Of a stretch of DNA of 64,000 nt, positions 39,961 through 48,296 are shown one piece after another; position 1 is the first letter of the stretch, and every line of letters begins with the position of its first letter. The position numbers were made by a program, and so were the translations under genes. The notes under the pieces were generated by a model, which ran no database searches, was not told the DNA's origin, and saw only the letters and a program-made list of their open reading frames with translations. Origin of the DNA: an uncultured Microbacterium sp. (GTDB lineage: Bacteria; Actinomycetota; Actinomycetes; Actinomycetales; Microbacteriaceae). The stretch is taken from assembly GCA_913774665.1 (NCBI GenBank), contig CAJYHN010000012.1:62001-126000 (forward strand). The letters run 5' to 3'.

Positions 39961-39979
39961 GTCCCTGCCTGGAGTGCAC

Positions 39980-40822
39980 ATGACCCGCATCGCCTTCCTC
40001 GACGTCGACGGCACGATCCTCGAGCACGGCTCGGTGATCGCCCCCTCGACGGTGACCGCCGTGCGGAGGGCGCGCGAGAACGGACACCTCGTGTGGCTGT
40101 GCACGGGACGCTCAGCCGGAGACATCCATCCCGACGTACTCGCCATCGGGTTCGACGGCGCGATCACGAACGGCGGGGCCTACGCGACGCGAGACGACGA
40201 GACCCTCGTCGAGCACCCCCTGCCCCGCGCCGACGTCGAGCTGCTCGAGCGGTACTTCGAGGCTCACGGCATCCACTACTTCCTGCAGACGCACGGGGGC
40301 GTCTTCGCGAGCCCCGGCATGGGTCCGGTGATGAGCGAGTACCGCCGCGAACGGCACGAGAAACGCGCCGCCGAGCTCGAGGCGCAGGGGCTGCCGCCCG
40401 AGCAGCCGCTCTGGCGCGAGCCGCGGCCCGTCGCGGAGGTCGACCGCGACGCCGTCGCCAAGGCCGTGTTCGTCAGCCCGTCGACCGACACCGTCGCGCA
40501 CGCAGCGGCCGCCCTCGGCGAGGGCTTCCACGTCATCCCCGGTTCCATCCCGCTACCCGGCGGGTCGAACGGAGAGATCGGTCAGGCCGGCGTCACCAAG
40601 GGCTCCGCGATCACCGAGGTGCTCGCCCAGCTGGGCCTTTCGGCGACGGATGCCATCGGCATCGGCGACAGCTGGAACGACGTCGAGATGTTCGAGGTCG
40701 TCGGTACGCCCGTCGCGATGGGCAACGCCGTGCCGGAGCTGCAGCGTCTCGCCGGCCGCGTGACCACCGCGGTTCTGGACGACGGCGTGCACAACGCGTT
40801 CGCGGAGCTGGGCTTGATCTGA
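39980..40822 (+). CDS. HAD-superfamily Cof-type phosphatase
   Basis: A 280-residue hydrolase. Seen: AFLDVDGTIL (motif I nucleophile Asp), WLCTGRSAGD (motif II) and GIGDSWNDVEMFEV followed by VAMGNA (motif IV), with a type IIB cap between them. These dephosphorylate sugar phosphates or similar metabolites. As third gene after the PTS and glucosidase it may relieve sugar-phosphate accumulation. The ATG at 39980 is 6 nt after GGAG; a GTG at 39974 overlaps the ribosome site. Confidence 0.9.
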   Translation: MTRIAFLDVDGTILEHGSVIAPSTVTAVRRARENGHLVWLCTGRSAGDIHPDVLAIGFDGAITNGGAYATRDDETLVEHPLPRADVELLERYFEAHGIHYFLQTHGGVFASPGMGPVMSEYRRERHEKRAAELEAQGLPPEQPLWREPRPVAEVDRDAVAKAVFVSPSTDTVAHAAAALGEGFHVIPGSIPLPGGSNGEIGQAGVTKGSAITEVLAQLGLSATDAIGIGDSWNDVEMFEVVGTPVAMGNAVPELQRLAGRVTTAVLDDGVHNAFAELGLI

Positions 40823-40920
40823 CTCCCGGCCCCGGGCGCCGGCCCGGGCCCTGGCCCTGGCGCCGGCGCGCGCCGCCCGGCGCCCGGCCCCAGCGCGCGC
40901 ACCCGGCGCGCACCCGGCAC
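40823..40920. other. Very GC-rich intergenic spacer
   Basis: A run built of GGCGCCGG, CCCGGC and GCGCGC units right after the HAD stop. It could form hairpins ending transcription. No gene seen. Confidence 0.45.
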
Positions 40921-40986
40921 CGATAAACGCCGACCCGACCGAGACACGCCGCCGCATGGCGTGTTTCCCCACGGACGGCGTTTATC
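40921..40986. repeat. ATAAACGC palindromic element, copy 2
   Basis: CGATAAACGCCG and CGGCGTTTATC form the outer arms; inner GAGACACGCC pairs with GGCGTGTTTC. It is nearly the same sequence as copy 3, 137 bp further on. Confidence 0.82.
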
Positions 40987-41057
40987 AAGGCACAAAGGAC
41001 GAGGCGGGAAGCGCACGGCACGAGCGCAAGACGCGAGGCGCGTGACCACCCGGCACT

Positions 41058-41123
41058 CATAAACGCCGACCCGACCGAGACACGCGGTCTCATGGCGTGT
41101 TTCGGCACGGACGGCGTTTATCG
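41058..41123. repeat. ATAAACGC palindromic element, copy 3
   Basis: Shares TAAACGCCGACCCGACCGAG and ACGGACGGCGTTTATC with copy 2 and the same arms as copy 1 at 19419. Together copies 2 and 3 occupy most of the 398-bp gap between the convergent HAD and SDR genes. Confidence 0.82.
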
Positions 41124-41220
41124 AGGCACGGCGCACGACGCACACCCCACGCCCCACACCGCGCGACGCACAACGAGCAACCCGCAACGCGGGTCACCCC
41201 GGCCCGCCCGGACCCACCCC

Positions 41221-42051
41221 TCAGTCGAGGAAGATGTCCGGGTACATCGCCTCGTCCGGCGTCCCCGGCACAGCCGCGTACCCCGAGAAGTCCGTGACCC
41301 CCGCGCGCAGAAGCACGTCCTCGACGATCAGCGTCTGCCCGGTCCGCTCGCGCGAGGGGGCGGTCAGCACTTCGTAGGCGGCGTCTGCGTAGATCTCCGG
41401 CGTGCGCGAGACGGCCATGAGCCGGTCGCCGCCGATGACGTTCTGCACGGCGGCGGTAGCGATCGTCGTGCACGGCCACAGGGTGTTGGCGGCGATACCG
41501 GCCTCGGCGAACTCTGCCGCGAGCCCGAGCGTGGCCATCGTCATGCCGAACTTCGCGAGGCTGTAGCCGGTGTGCGCGCCGAGCCACTTGGGCGTCACGT
41601 TCAACGGCGGCGAAAGAGACAGGATGTGCGGGTTCGCGGCATCCTTCAGCTGCGGCACGGCCGCCCGCGAGAGCAGGAACGTCCCGCGCACGTTGACGTC
41701 CTGCATGAGGTCGTACTTCTTCGTCGTGAGCTCGAGCGAGCCCGACAGGTCGATGACGCTCGCGTTGTTCACGACGATGTCGATGCCGCCGAACTCGCCG
41801 ACCGTGCGCATCACGGCCTCGGCGATCGAGGCCTCGTCACGCACGTCGCCGACGATCGGCAGCGCCTGCCCGCCCGCCGCGCGGATCTCCTCGGCGGCGG
41901 TGTGCACCGTGCCGGGGAGCTTCGGATGCGGGGTGTCGGTCTTGGCGAGCATCGCGATGTTCGCCCCGTCGCGCGCCGCGCGCAGCGCGATCGCGAGGCC
42001 GATGCCGCGGCTCCCGCCCGACATGAGGATGGTCTTTCCCGAGAGCGTCAT
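41221..42051 (-). CDS. SDR oxidoreductase, HSDL2-like
   Basis: A 276-residue short-chain dehydrogenase. Seen: SGGSRGIGLAIALRAARDGA (TGxxxGxG-type cofactor site), AKTDTPHPKLPGTVHTAAEE (a stretch strongly like mammalian HSDL2), VNNASVI and YSLAKFGM (Tyr-x3-Lys). It probably acts on a fatty or terpenoid acyl/hydroxy substrate with NAD(P). It is the last gene of a three-gene operon and overlaps the enoyl-CoA hydratase stop by 4 nt. Confidence 0.9.
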   Translation of the reverse strand: MTLSGKTILMSGGSRGIGLAIALRAARDGANIAMLAKTDTPHPKLPGTVHTAAEEIRAAGGQALPIVGDVRDEASIAEAVMRTVGEFGGIDIVVNNASVIDLSGSLELTTKKYDLMQDVNVRGTFLLSRAAVPQLKDAANPHILSLSPPLNVTPKWLGAHTGYSLAKFGMTMATLGLAAEFAEAGIAANTLWPCTTIATAAVQNVIGGDRLMAVSRTPEIYADAAYEVLTAPSRERTGQTLIVEDVLLRAGVTDFSGYAAVPGTPDEAMYPDIFLD

Positions 42052-42827
42052 GGGCGTCGTCCTTTCGCGGAGGCGGCGGCGAACGCCGAAACACGCGCCT
42101 TCGCCTCGGGGGTCTCGAAAGCCGCGCCGATGGTAGCGGCCTCGTCGTCGAGGTTTTCAGCGAACGTGCGGCCCGCGCCCACGCGCACCAGGCGCGTCGC
42201 CTGGCCGAAGGCGGCGCTCGCGCCATCCAGCCAGAAGCGCGCGATCTCGTCCACGCGGGAGGCGAGATCTCCGGATGCCACGACCTCGGCCACCAGACCC
42301 CAGTCCAGGGCCTCCTCAGCGGTGAGCATGCGGTCCTGCAGCAGAAGCTGCAGCGCGCGGCGCTGCCCGATCGCGGCGGGCAGCAGGGTCGAGACGCCGA
42401 GGTCGGGGGTGAGCCCGATGTTGGCGTATCGGCTGACGAAGCGCGCGTTCTCGCTCGCGACGATGTAGTCGGCCGTGAGCATGAGCCCGAGCCCGCCGCC
42501 GGCGACGGCGCCCTGCACGGCGGCGACCATCGGCAGGGGGGCCTCGGCGAAGGTGCGGATACCGTCGTGGATGGCGTGCGCCGTCTCGGTGACGTCGCTG
42601 CCCGCAGCCCCGGTCGTCGACATCGCCACGACGTCGCCGCCCGCGCAGAACGCCGGGCCGTTGGCATCCAGGATGATCGCTCCCACCGACGCATCGGTCG
42701 TGACCTCGTGCGCGACCTCGCGCCACCGGCGGGCCATGGGGAAGTCCATCGCGTTCAGCGAGGCGGGCCGGTCGAAGGTGACGCGCGCGAGCCCGCCCTC
42801 GATGTGGAGCAGGATGCCGTCGGTCAT
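42048..42827 (-). CDS. Enoyl-CoA hydratase/isomerase
   Basis: A 259-residue crotonase-fold protein. Seen: FDRPASLNAMDF, PAFCAGGDVVAMS and QGAVAGGGLGLMLTADYIVA (oxyanion holes), and RYANIGLTPDLGVSTLLP. The position of the usual second catalytic Glu (IGLTPD) holds Pro-Asp, as in isomerase-like or dienoyl branches, so a simple hydratase role is not certain. Four-nt overlaps on both sides tie it to the two SDR genes. Confidence 0.88.
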   Translation of the reverse strand: MTDGILLHIEGGLARVTFDRPASLNAMDFPMARRWREVAHEVTTDASVGAIILDANGPAFCAGGDVVAMSTTGAAGSDVTETAHAIHDGIRTFAEAPLPMVAAVQGAVAGGGLGLMLTADYIVASENARFVSRYANIGLTPDLGVSTLLPAAIGQRRALQLLLQDRMLTAEEALDWGLVAEVVASGDLASRVDEIARFWLDGASAAFGQATRLVRVGAGRTFAENLDDEAATIGAAFETPEAKARVSAFAAASAKGRRP

Positions 42828-43585
42828 TTCGGTGCCATTCTGATCGCGCCGTCGAGCCGGATGGTCTCGCCGTTCAGGTAGCCGTTGTCGACGATCGCGA
42901 GCACGAGGCGCGCGTATTCGTCGGGGGCGCCGAGGCGCGAGGGGTAGGGCACCTGCTGGCCCAGCGAGTCCTGCGCCGCCTGCGGGAGTCCCCTCAGCAT
43001 CGGCGTCTCCATGATCCCGGGGGCGATGGTGACGACGCGGATGCCGTGGCGGGCGAGCTCCCGGGCGATCGGAAGCGTCATGGCGTGCACGCCGCCCTTG
43101 CTCGCGGAGTACGCGGGTTGGCCGATCTGCCCGTCGAAGGCGGCGACGCTCGCGGTATTGACGATGACTCCCCGGTCCCCGCCCTCGGTGGAATCGGTCT
43201 TCGCCATCACGGCCGAGGTCTGGGCGATGACGTTGTACGTGCCGAGGAGGTTGACGCGGACGACGCGCTCGAAGTCGGCGAGCGACGAGGGCGTGCCGTC
43301 GCGGTCGAGCACCTTGGCGGGCGGTGCGATGCCCGCGCAGTTGACGACGACGCGAAGCGGTCCCGCGGCGGCGGCGAGGGCGGCGGCCGTGGCGATCTGC
43401 TCGGCATCCGTCACGTCGGCGGCGGCGAACGAGCCACCCAGCTCTTCGGCGATCGCGGCCCCGTTCGAGGTCGGCAGGTCGACGATCGTGACGCGCGCCC
43501 CCGCAGCGGCCAGCCGACGCGCGGTGGCGAGTCCGAGGCCCGAGGCACCGCCGGTGACGAGGGCTGATGCTCCTGCGATATCCAT
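42824..43585 (-). CDS. SDR dehydrogenase (3-hydroxyacyl-CoA dehydrogenase type 2-like)
   Basis: A 253-residue short-chain dehydrogenase. Seen: VTGGASGLGLATARRLAAAG, VDLPTSNG (acidic residue favouring NAD), VNCAGIAPPAKVLDRDG and YSASKGGVHAMTLPIAREL, a pattern close to HSD17B10-type enzymes that oxidise 3-hydroxyacyl-CoA. First gene of the operon; the ATG at 43585 has a GAAGGAGA site. With the hydratase it would carry out two successive beta-oxidation steps. Confidence 0.9.
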   Translation of the reverse strand: MDIAGASALVTGGASGLGLATARRLAAAGARVTIVDLPTSNGAAIAEELGGSFAAADVTDAEQIATAAALAAAAGPLRVVVNCAGIAPPAKVLDRDGTPSSLADFERVVRVNLLGTYNVIAQTSAVMAKTDSTEGGDRGVIVNTASVAAFDGQIGQPAYSASKGGVHAMTLPIARELARHGIRVVTIAPGIMETPMLRGLPQAAQDSLGQQVPYPSRLGAPDEYARLVLAIVDNGYLNGETIRLDGAIRMAPK

Positions 43586-43630
43586 GCGTTCTCCTTCGAA
43601 GCTGAAACCGAGTACCACAGTAGTCGAGAC

Positions 43631-44614
43631 TCAGGACCGCGCCGAGCCCCACCTCTTCTTCGCCCGGCGCCCCGGCTGCGTGCGAACCGCGGCCGTCGTC
43701 GCTCCGTCCACGAGCAGGATCGTCTGCTCGGGCTCCCAGCCGTACGCCGTCTGCAGGTGGGCGCCCAGGGCCGAGACCGCGTCGGGGACCGCTGTCTCGG
43801 CCCCGCGCGGCACGTCGGCGGCGCCGGGGTCGAGATCGCGTGCCGCGGAGCGCAGATCGGCGACGAGGCCTCGCATGCGATCGGGGCCGTAGGCAGCGGA
43901 TGCCAGGTCCCAGTCCCCCACGACGACCGCCGCCCCCTCGGGACACTGCGCGATCTCCGCCGCGTCGCGCGGCCCGAAGCGCACCCGGACGACGGCCGCT
44001 CCGATCGCGAGGACCGCGGCCGCCCCGAGCACCGTCGCCGGAGCGAACGAGAAGACGAGACGGAACAGCGCCGAGTCCCATCCGACGACGACGCCGACGA
44101 TCGCGCGGGAGAGCGAGTAGACGGCGAAGACGGCGTTCGTCAGGGCGATCAGACGGAGCGGACCGAACGGTTCGACGCGCGAGTGGCTCGCGACCCACGC
44201 GCACGCGCCGCAGGTGAGAGCGACGGCGAGGGCCTTGACGGCGAGGGATCCGGGTAGCGGGACCGTGGCGGTCACGACGGCGACCGCCAGCGCGAGGACG
44301 AGGATCCCGATCGACGTCGTGCGCGCGGGTCGTTCCTCGAGGGCGCTCAACGCGATGATGAGCAGGGCCGGTGCGAGCACCATGGCCACGTCGCCCAGAA
44401 CGAGGGTCAGGATGCCGCCCCCCGCGCCGTAGATGAAGTACATCGCGCTGGAGCCCGCGGCCGTCACCCCGGCCACGGCGGCGAAGCGCAGGAACAGGGT
44501 CATGGGTCCGGGAGTACCGATGCGCGGCATCGCGACGAACATCACGGCACCCGCGACGGCCACGCTCACCGCGAGTATTCCGAACGACAATCCCATGGCA
44601 TCCCCCGAGCTCAT
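43631..44614 (-). CDS. Uncharacterised membrane protein
   Basis: A 327-residue protein I do not recognise. Seen: about seven hydrophobic helices in the first 215 residues (from SFGILAVSVAVAGAVMFVAM to VLGAAAVLAIGAAVVRV), then a soluble cytoplasmic C-terminal part of about 110 residues with EGAAVVVGDWDLASAAYGPD and EQTILLVDGATT and a basic end. The layout (membrane sensor plus soluble output domain) recalls diguanylate-cyclase-like proteins, but no GGDEF motif is present, so any such domain would be degenerate. Monocistronic, divergent from a GNAT gene. Confidence 0.65.
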   Translation of the reverse strand: MSSGDAMGLSFGILAVSVAVAGAVMFVAMPRIGTPGPMTLFLRFAAVAGVTAAGSSAMYFIYGAGGGILTLVLGDVAMVLAPALLIIALSALEERPARTTSIGILVLALAVAVVTATVPLPGSLAVKALAVALTCGACAWVASHSRVEPFGPLRLIALTNAVFAVYSLSRAIVGVVVGWDSALFRLVFSFAPATVLGAAAVLAIGAAVVRVRFGPRDAAEIAQCPEGAAVVVGDWDLASAAYGPDRMRGLVADLRSAARDLDPGAADVPRGAETAVPDAVSALGAHLQTAYGWEPEQTILLVDGATTAAVRTQPGRRAKKRWGSARS

Positions 44615-44715
44615 TCTGCCGCTGTCCGAACCGGTCGACCCCCACGATCATTCCCCTCGGACGCGTCTCGCACGCTTCGGCCTCGCCCCGCACCCCGGTG
44701 GTCGCACGGTGCACC

Positions 44716-44721
44716 TAGGCT
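44716..44721 (+). promoter_or_regulatory. -10 hexamer TAGGCT for the GNAT gene (leaderless)
   Basis: TAGGCT lies 6 nt before the GTG at 44728. Confidence 0.5.
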
Positions 44722-44727
44722 CGACGG

Positions 44728-45222
44728 GTGCATCTCCCGGAATTCCGCATCGAGAAGGTCGACGTCGACGATCCCCGCGCGGTGGCTCTGCGCAGCATCC
44801 TGGACGCCGATCTCGACGAGCGGTACCGCGACGCCGACGCCGACGACACGCCCGAGGTCGCCGCGAAACGCGGGCAAGCGCTCGCCGTGCACCCCGAGCA
44901 GGTCGTCGCGACGCTGCTGGCTCTCGATGCGGACGACACACCGCTCGGACACGTAATCCTGCGTCGACTCGGCGACGAGTGGGAGCTGAAGCGGTTGATC
45001 GTCGTCCCCGCGGGCCGTCGACGCGGGATCGGTACGGCCCTCATCGCGACGGTGATCGACCTCGCGAGGGGCGGAGGTGCACACCGGGTGATCCTGCAGA
45101 GCGGTCGCATGCAGCCCGAGTCGCTGCGCGTCTACGCCGCCGCGGGCTTCGCACCGATCCCCGTCTACGAGCCCTACGTCGAGACGATGCCGCGGTCGCT
45201 CTGCTTCGAGTACGTGTTCTGA
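44728..45222 (+). CDS. GNAT-family N-acetyltransferase
   Basis: A 164-residue acetyl-CoA-dependent transferase. Seen: LKRLIVVPAGRRRGIGTALI (motif A with R-x-x-G-I-G, the pyrophosphate-binding loop) and LRVYAAAGFAPIPVYEPYVE (motif B). The GTG start is supported by a TAGGCT box 6 nt upstream. The substrate is unknown. It converges on the ykoC gene with no obvious terminator between them. Confidence 0.88.
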   Translation: MHLPEFRIEKVDVDDPRAVALRSILDADLDERYRDADADDTPEVAAKRGQALAVHPEQVVATLLALDADDTPLGHVILRRLGDEWELKRLIVVPAGRRRGIGTALIATVIDLARGGGAHRVILQSGRMQPESLRVYAAAGFAPIPVYEPYVETMPRSLCFEYVF

Positions 45223-45299
45223 GCGAACGCGAGGTCTCGCCTCCTCTCCACGCCGATCGTCCACCCGCCCGCTCCGAGCGTCGCGAACCCCCACGGGGT

Positions 45300-46085
45300 C
45301 TACGTCCCCACCACCCGGAACGCGCCCGACACGACCGCGGCCCCGAGGGCTACGGCGATGAGCGCGAGAGAGGCGGCCAGGGCCACGGCATCCCGAGCCG
45401 AGAGAATCGAGGGGCGCGCCCACGTGCGCTCGATGTCGGAGCCGAACCCCCGGGCCTCCATCGCCGTGGCGAGCTTCGTGCCGCGCCGCACGGCGAACAC
45501 GAGCAGGACGAAGGCCATCGAGAAGAAGCGGCGGAGGGCCCCGCGGTCGCCCAGCCCCCGGGCGCGGCGGGCGAGGCGCATGGTGCGCCAGTCGTCGACG
45601 AACAGCCCGACCGTGCGCGCGCCGGCGAGGACGCCCAGCACGAAGCGGCTGGGCAGCTTCGTCACCTGCGCGAGGGCGTCGGCGAGCTCGGTGGGGTCGG
45701 TGCGGGCGAAGAGCAGGACGATCGGCGTCGCCAGAGCCACGACGCGCACCAGCACGGCGAGGGACAGGGCGATCGAGTCGTCGCTGACCGTGGCGAAGAG
45801 AAAGGTTCCGTAGACGGTCCCCCCGGGGCGCGCGTACAGCAGCATGCTCACCGCGGCCACGGGCGCGAAGACGATCACCGGCACGAGGCGCCGGAGGACG
45901 GCGGCGTACCCCACCCCCGTCAGCGGCACGCACAGCAGCTCGAGAAGCAGCGCCGTTCCCGCGCTCACCACATCGATCGACGCGAGCAGGGGGACCGCGA
46001 GAACCAGGACCATCGCGACCTTCGTCACGGGGTTCACCCCGTCGAGCCAGGCGGTGCGCGGACGCTCGGTGGTGACGGCGCTCAC
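45300..46085 (-). CDS. ykoC: ECF transporter T component (YkoC-like)
   Basis: A 261-residue membrane protein that couples ATP hydrolysis to the substrate-binding S component. Seen: LDGVNPVTKVAMVLVLAVP at the start and two ARG motifs in the coupling helices (LARRARGLGDRG and AMEARGFGSDIE). The GTG start overlaps the ATPase stop (GTGA). Last gene of the TPP-riboswitch-controlled ykoE-ykoD-ykoC set, so it serves thiamine or thiamine-precursor uptake. Confidence 0.92.
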   Translation of the reverse strand: MSAVTTERPRTAWLDGVNPVTKVAMVLVLAVPLLASIDVVSAGTALLLELLCVPLTGVGYAAVLRRLVPVIVFAPVAAVSMLLYARPGGTVYGTFLFATVSDDSIALSLAVLVRVVALATPIVLLFARTDPTELADALAQVTKLPSRFVLGVLAGARTVGLFVDDWRTMRLARRARGLGDRGALRRFFSMAFVLLVFAVRRGTKLATAMEARGFGSDIERTWARPSILSARDAVALAASLALIAVALGAAVVSGAFRVVGT

Positions 46086-47530
46086 GCGGCATCCCCCATC
46101 CGGATCCGGTGCTGACCGAGGTGACGCACCACGTCGACGTCGTGCGTGACGGCGATCACCGTGCGTCCGCGCGCGATCTCGCGCTGAAGCAGGGCGACGA
46201 GCTCCATCCAGCCGCGGCGGTCCTGACCGAACGTCGGCTCGTCGAGCACGATGACGGAGGGAGAGGCGGCGAGCACCGTCGCGACCGACAGGCGCCGCTT
46301 CTGTCCCCCCGACAGCGTGAAGGGATTGGCCAGGGCGAGGGATGCCAGATCGAGGCGCTCCAGCAGCTCGTCGACGGTGCGGTCGACCTCGGTCGGCGCC
46401 ATGCGCAGGGCACGGGGGCCGACCGCGAGTTCGTCGCGGAGGGTCGAGGCGAGGAACTGGTGCTCGGGCTCCTGAAAGACCGTCCCGATGCGGGTCAGCA
46501 GCTCGGTCGATCGCCAGCGCACCGGGCGACGGACGCCGCGCGCGGCGAGTTCCTCTGCGGCGACGACCTCCCCGGCGAGTTCGGCGAGCAGCCCCGCGAG
46601 CGTGAGCGCCAGGGTCGACTTCCCCGCGCCGTTCGGTCCCGTGATCACTGTTCCCGCCGCCCGCGGCAGGCGGAGGTCGAGCCCCGAGGCGACGACGGTG
46701 CCCCTCTCCCGCCCGATCGACAGAGCGGACGCGCGCAGCACGGCATCCGGCGCCGAGACAGGATCGAGCACGGGGAGGTCGACCGGGCGACCCGGCACCC
46801 ACACGCCCGCGGCGGCCAGGGAGTCCCCGTACTCGGCGAAGACGCGCTCGGGCGTGCCGTCGGCGAGCACCCCGCCGCCGGGGGCGAGCACGACGACCCG
46901 CGTCATGAGGTCGGCCCAGACCGCCGTGCGGTGCTCGATGAGCACGAGCGTGGTGCCCTCGCCCGCGACGATGTGCTCCACGGCGGTGCGGACTTCGTCG
47001 ACGCCCTCGGGGTCGAGGTTGGCCGTGGGTTCGTCGAGCAGCAGCAGTCCCGGCCGCATCGCCAGCACCCCGGCGAGAGCGAGGCGCTGCTTCTGCCCGC
47101 CCGACAACGCCTTGGTGGGGCGGTCGAGGGGGACGGCGAGACCCACGGATGCCACGGCCTCGGCCACTCGCGCCGGGATCTGCGCCGCCGGGACGCCGAG
47201 GTTCTCGCATCCGAAGGCGACGTCGTCACCCACCTTCGACAGGACGATCCCCGCCTCGGGATCCTGGAGCACGAGGCCGATGCGCCCGCGTTGCCCCTCC
47301 GGTGCGGCGCCGTCGACGAGGATGCGCCCGGTCTGTTCGCCCTCATCGCTGCCGCCGAGCAGGCCCGCCAGCCCCGCGAGCAGCGTGGACTTTCCGGCCC
47401 CCGACGCGCCGAGCAGCAGCACGCGCTCCCCGGGCTCGATGACGAGGTCGACCTCGCGCGTGGCGGGGAGCTTACGACCGGCGTAGCGCCAGCCCCAGCC
47501 CTCGACGTCGACGCGTGCGGGGCCCGTCAT
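46082..47530 (-). CDS. ykoD: ECF transporter duplicated ATPase (YkoD-like)
   Basis: A 482-residue protein with two ABC domains. Seen: Walker A GASGAGKST and GPNGAGKST; signatures LSGGQKQRLALA and LSGGQKRRLSVA; Walker B LLLLDEPTANLD and VIVLDEPTFGQD; Q-loops LQDPEAGIV and FQEPEHQFL. Fused EcfA halves are typical of YkoD. It is coupled by overlaps to the S component (1 nt) and T component (4 nt). Confidence 0.95.
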   Translation of the reverse strand: MTGPARVDVEGWGWRYAGRKLPATREVDLVIEPGERVLLLGASGAGKSTLLAGLAGLLGGSDEGEQTGRILVDGAAPEGQRGRIGLVLQDPEAGIVLSKVGDDVAFGCENLGVPAAQIPARVAEAVASVGLAVPLDRPTKALSGGQKQRLALAGVLAMRPGLLLLDEPTANLDPEGVDEVRTAVEHIVAGEGTTLVLIEHRTAVWADLMTRVVVLAPGGGVLADGTPERVFAEYGDSLAAAGVWVPGRPVDLPVLDPVSAPDAVLRASALSIGRERGTVVASGLDLRLPRAAGTVITGPNGAGKSTLALTLAGLLAELAGEVVAAEELAARGVRRPVRWRSTELLTRIGTVFQEPEHQFLASTLRDELAVGPRALRMAPTEVDRTVDELLERLDLASLALANPFTLSGGQKRRLSVATVLAASPSVIVLDEPTFGQDRRGWMELVALLQREIARGRTVIAVTHDVDVVRHLGQHRIRMGDAA

Positions 47531-48165
47531 CAGACGTCGCGACGCGCTTCCCGGCCCGCGGCGAAGCGGCTGAGCGCCCCGGTGGCGGCGAGGGCGCGCA
47601 CGAGCAGCCAGCCGACGAGACCGGCCAGCAGGGCACCCGAGACGGCCAGGGTGCCGAGATAGATGAGGTTGAACTCGAGCGACTTCACGATGTTGGGGGT
47701 GAGGAACAGTTCGAGCACCCACGCGCCGACCCCCGCGCCGACGCCCGCGAGCATCGCGACGGGCAGCGTGAACCGGAGATACAGGAAGGCGAGGAAGATC
47801 AGCTCGGCTCCCAAGCCCTGAGCCAGGCCCGAGAAGATCGTCGTGACACCCCACACGTTCCCGATCAGAGCGGAGACGATCGCCGCGATGAGCTCGACGA
47901 GCAGTGCCGCTCCCGGCTTGCGGATCACGAGGCCGCCGATGACCCCGCCGATCAGCCACACGCCCGCGGCGAGACCGCCGAGGCCCGGCGTGAGACCGTC
48001 CATCGCGGTGAACCAGAGGCCGCCGACGGTGTTCCAGCCCCAGAAGAGCAGGCCGATCGCGACGCCGAGGACGGCGGCGACGACGATGTCGACGACGCGC
48101 CACCGGAAGCGGTCCGTGGTGGCGATCGACGAGCGGTTCGCGAGGGCAGACGTGGACGTGTGCAT
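47530..48165 (-). CDS. ykoE: ECF transporter S component (YkoE-like, thiamine/HMP)
   Basis: A 211-residue protein with about five or six helices. Seen: FRWRVVDIVVAAVLGVAIGL, FWGWNTVGGLW, GAELIFLAFLYLRFTLPVAM and a basic C-terminus, matching the YkoE family, which binds thiamine or its hydroxymethylpyrimidine part. It follows a TPP riboswitch whose 3' end (GGGAGGA) doubles as the ribosome site, so uptake is turned off when TPP is plentiful. Confidence 0.92.
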   Translation of the reverse strand: MHTSTSALANRSSIATTDRFRWRVVDIVVAAVLGVAIGLLFWGWNTVGGLWFTAMDGLTPGLGGLAAGVWLIGGVIGGLVIRKPGAALLVELIAAIVSALIGNVWGVTTIFSGLAQGLGAELIFLAFLYLRFTLPVAMLAGVGAGVGAWVLELFLTPNIVKSLEFNLIYLGTLAVSGALLAGLVGWLLVRALAATGALSRFAAGREARRDV

Positions 48166-48169
48166 TTCT

Positions 48170-48262
48170 CTCCTCCCTGCGCCGGCATGATCCGGATCAG
48201 GTTCGACGGTCGAAGCGTGGATTCGCTTCCTCTCAGCCCGGCTCACCGGACTCCCGTGGTTG
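48170..48262 (-). ncRNA. TPP riboswitch (THI element) upstream of ykoEDC
   Basis: Minus strand: CACGGGAGTCC, CCGGGCTGAGAGGA, then GAACCTGATCCGGATCATGC and CGGCGCAGGGAGGA. The CTGAGA and ACCTGATC core and the final GCAGGGA match the TPP aptamer. GGGAGGAG at its end is the Shine-Dalgarno site, 6 nt before the ykoE ATG, so control can be at translation. Confidence 0.93.
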
Positions 48263-48270
48263 TCGTGAAG

Positions 48271-48276
48271 AGTATA
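48271..48276 (-). promoter_or_regulatory. -10 hexamer TATACT for the ykoEDC riboswitch transcript
   Basis: Minus-strand TATACT lies just upstream of the TPP aptamer. No TTGACA-like -35 at the right distance was seen. Confidence 0.45.
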
Positions 48277-48284
48277 GGGCGGGG

Positions 48285-48290
48285 TAGCGT
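48285..48290 (+). promoter_or_regulatory. -10 hexamer TAGCGT for the carboxypeptidase gene (leaderless)
   Basis: TAGCGT lies 6 nt before the GTG at 48297. Confidence 0.5.
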
Positions 48291-48296
48291 GGGCGG

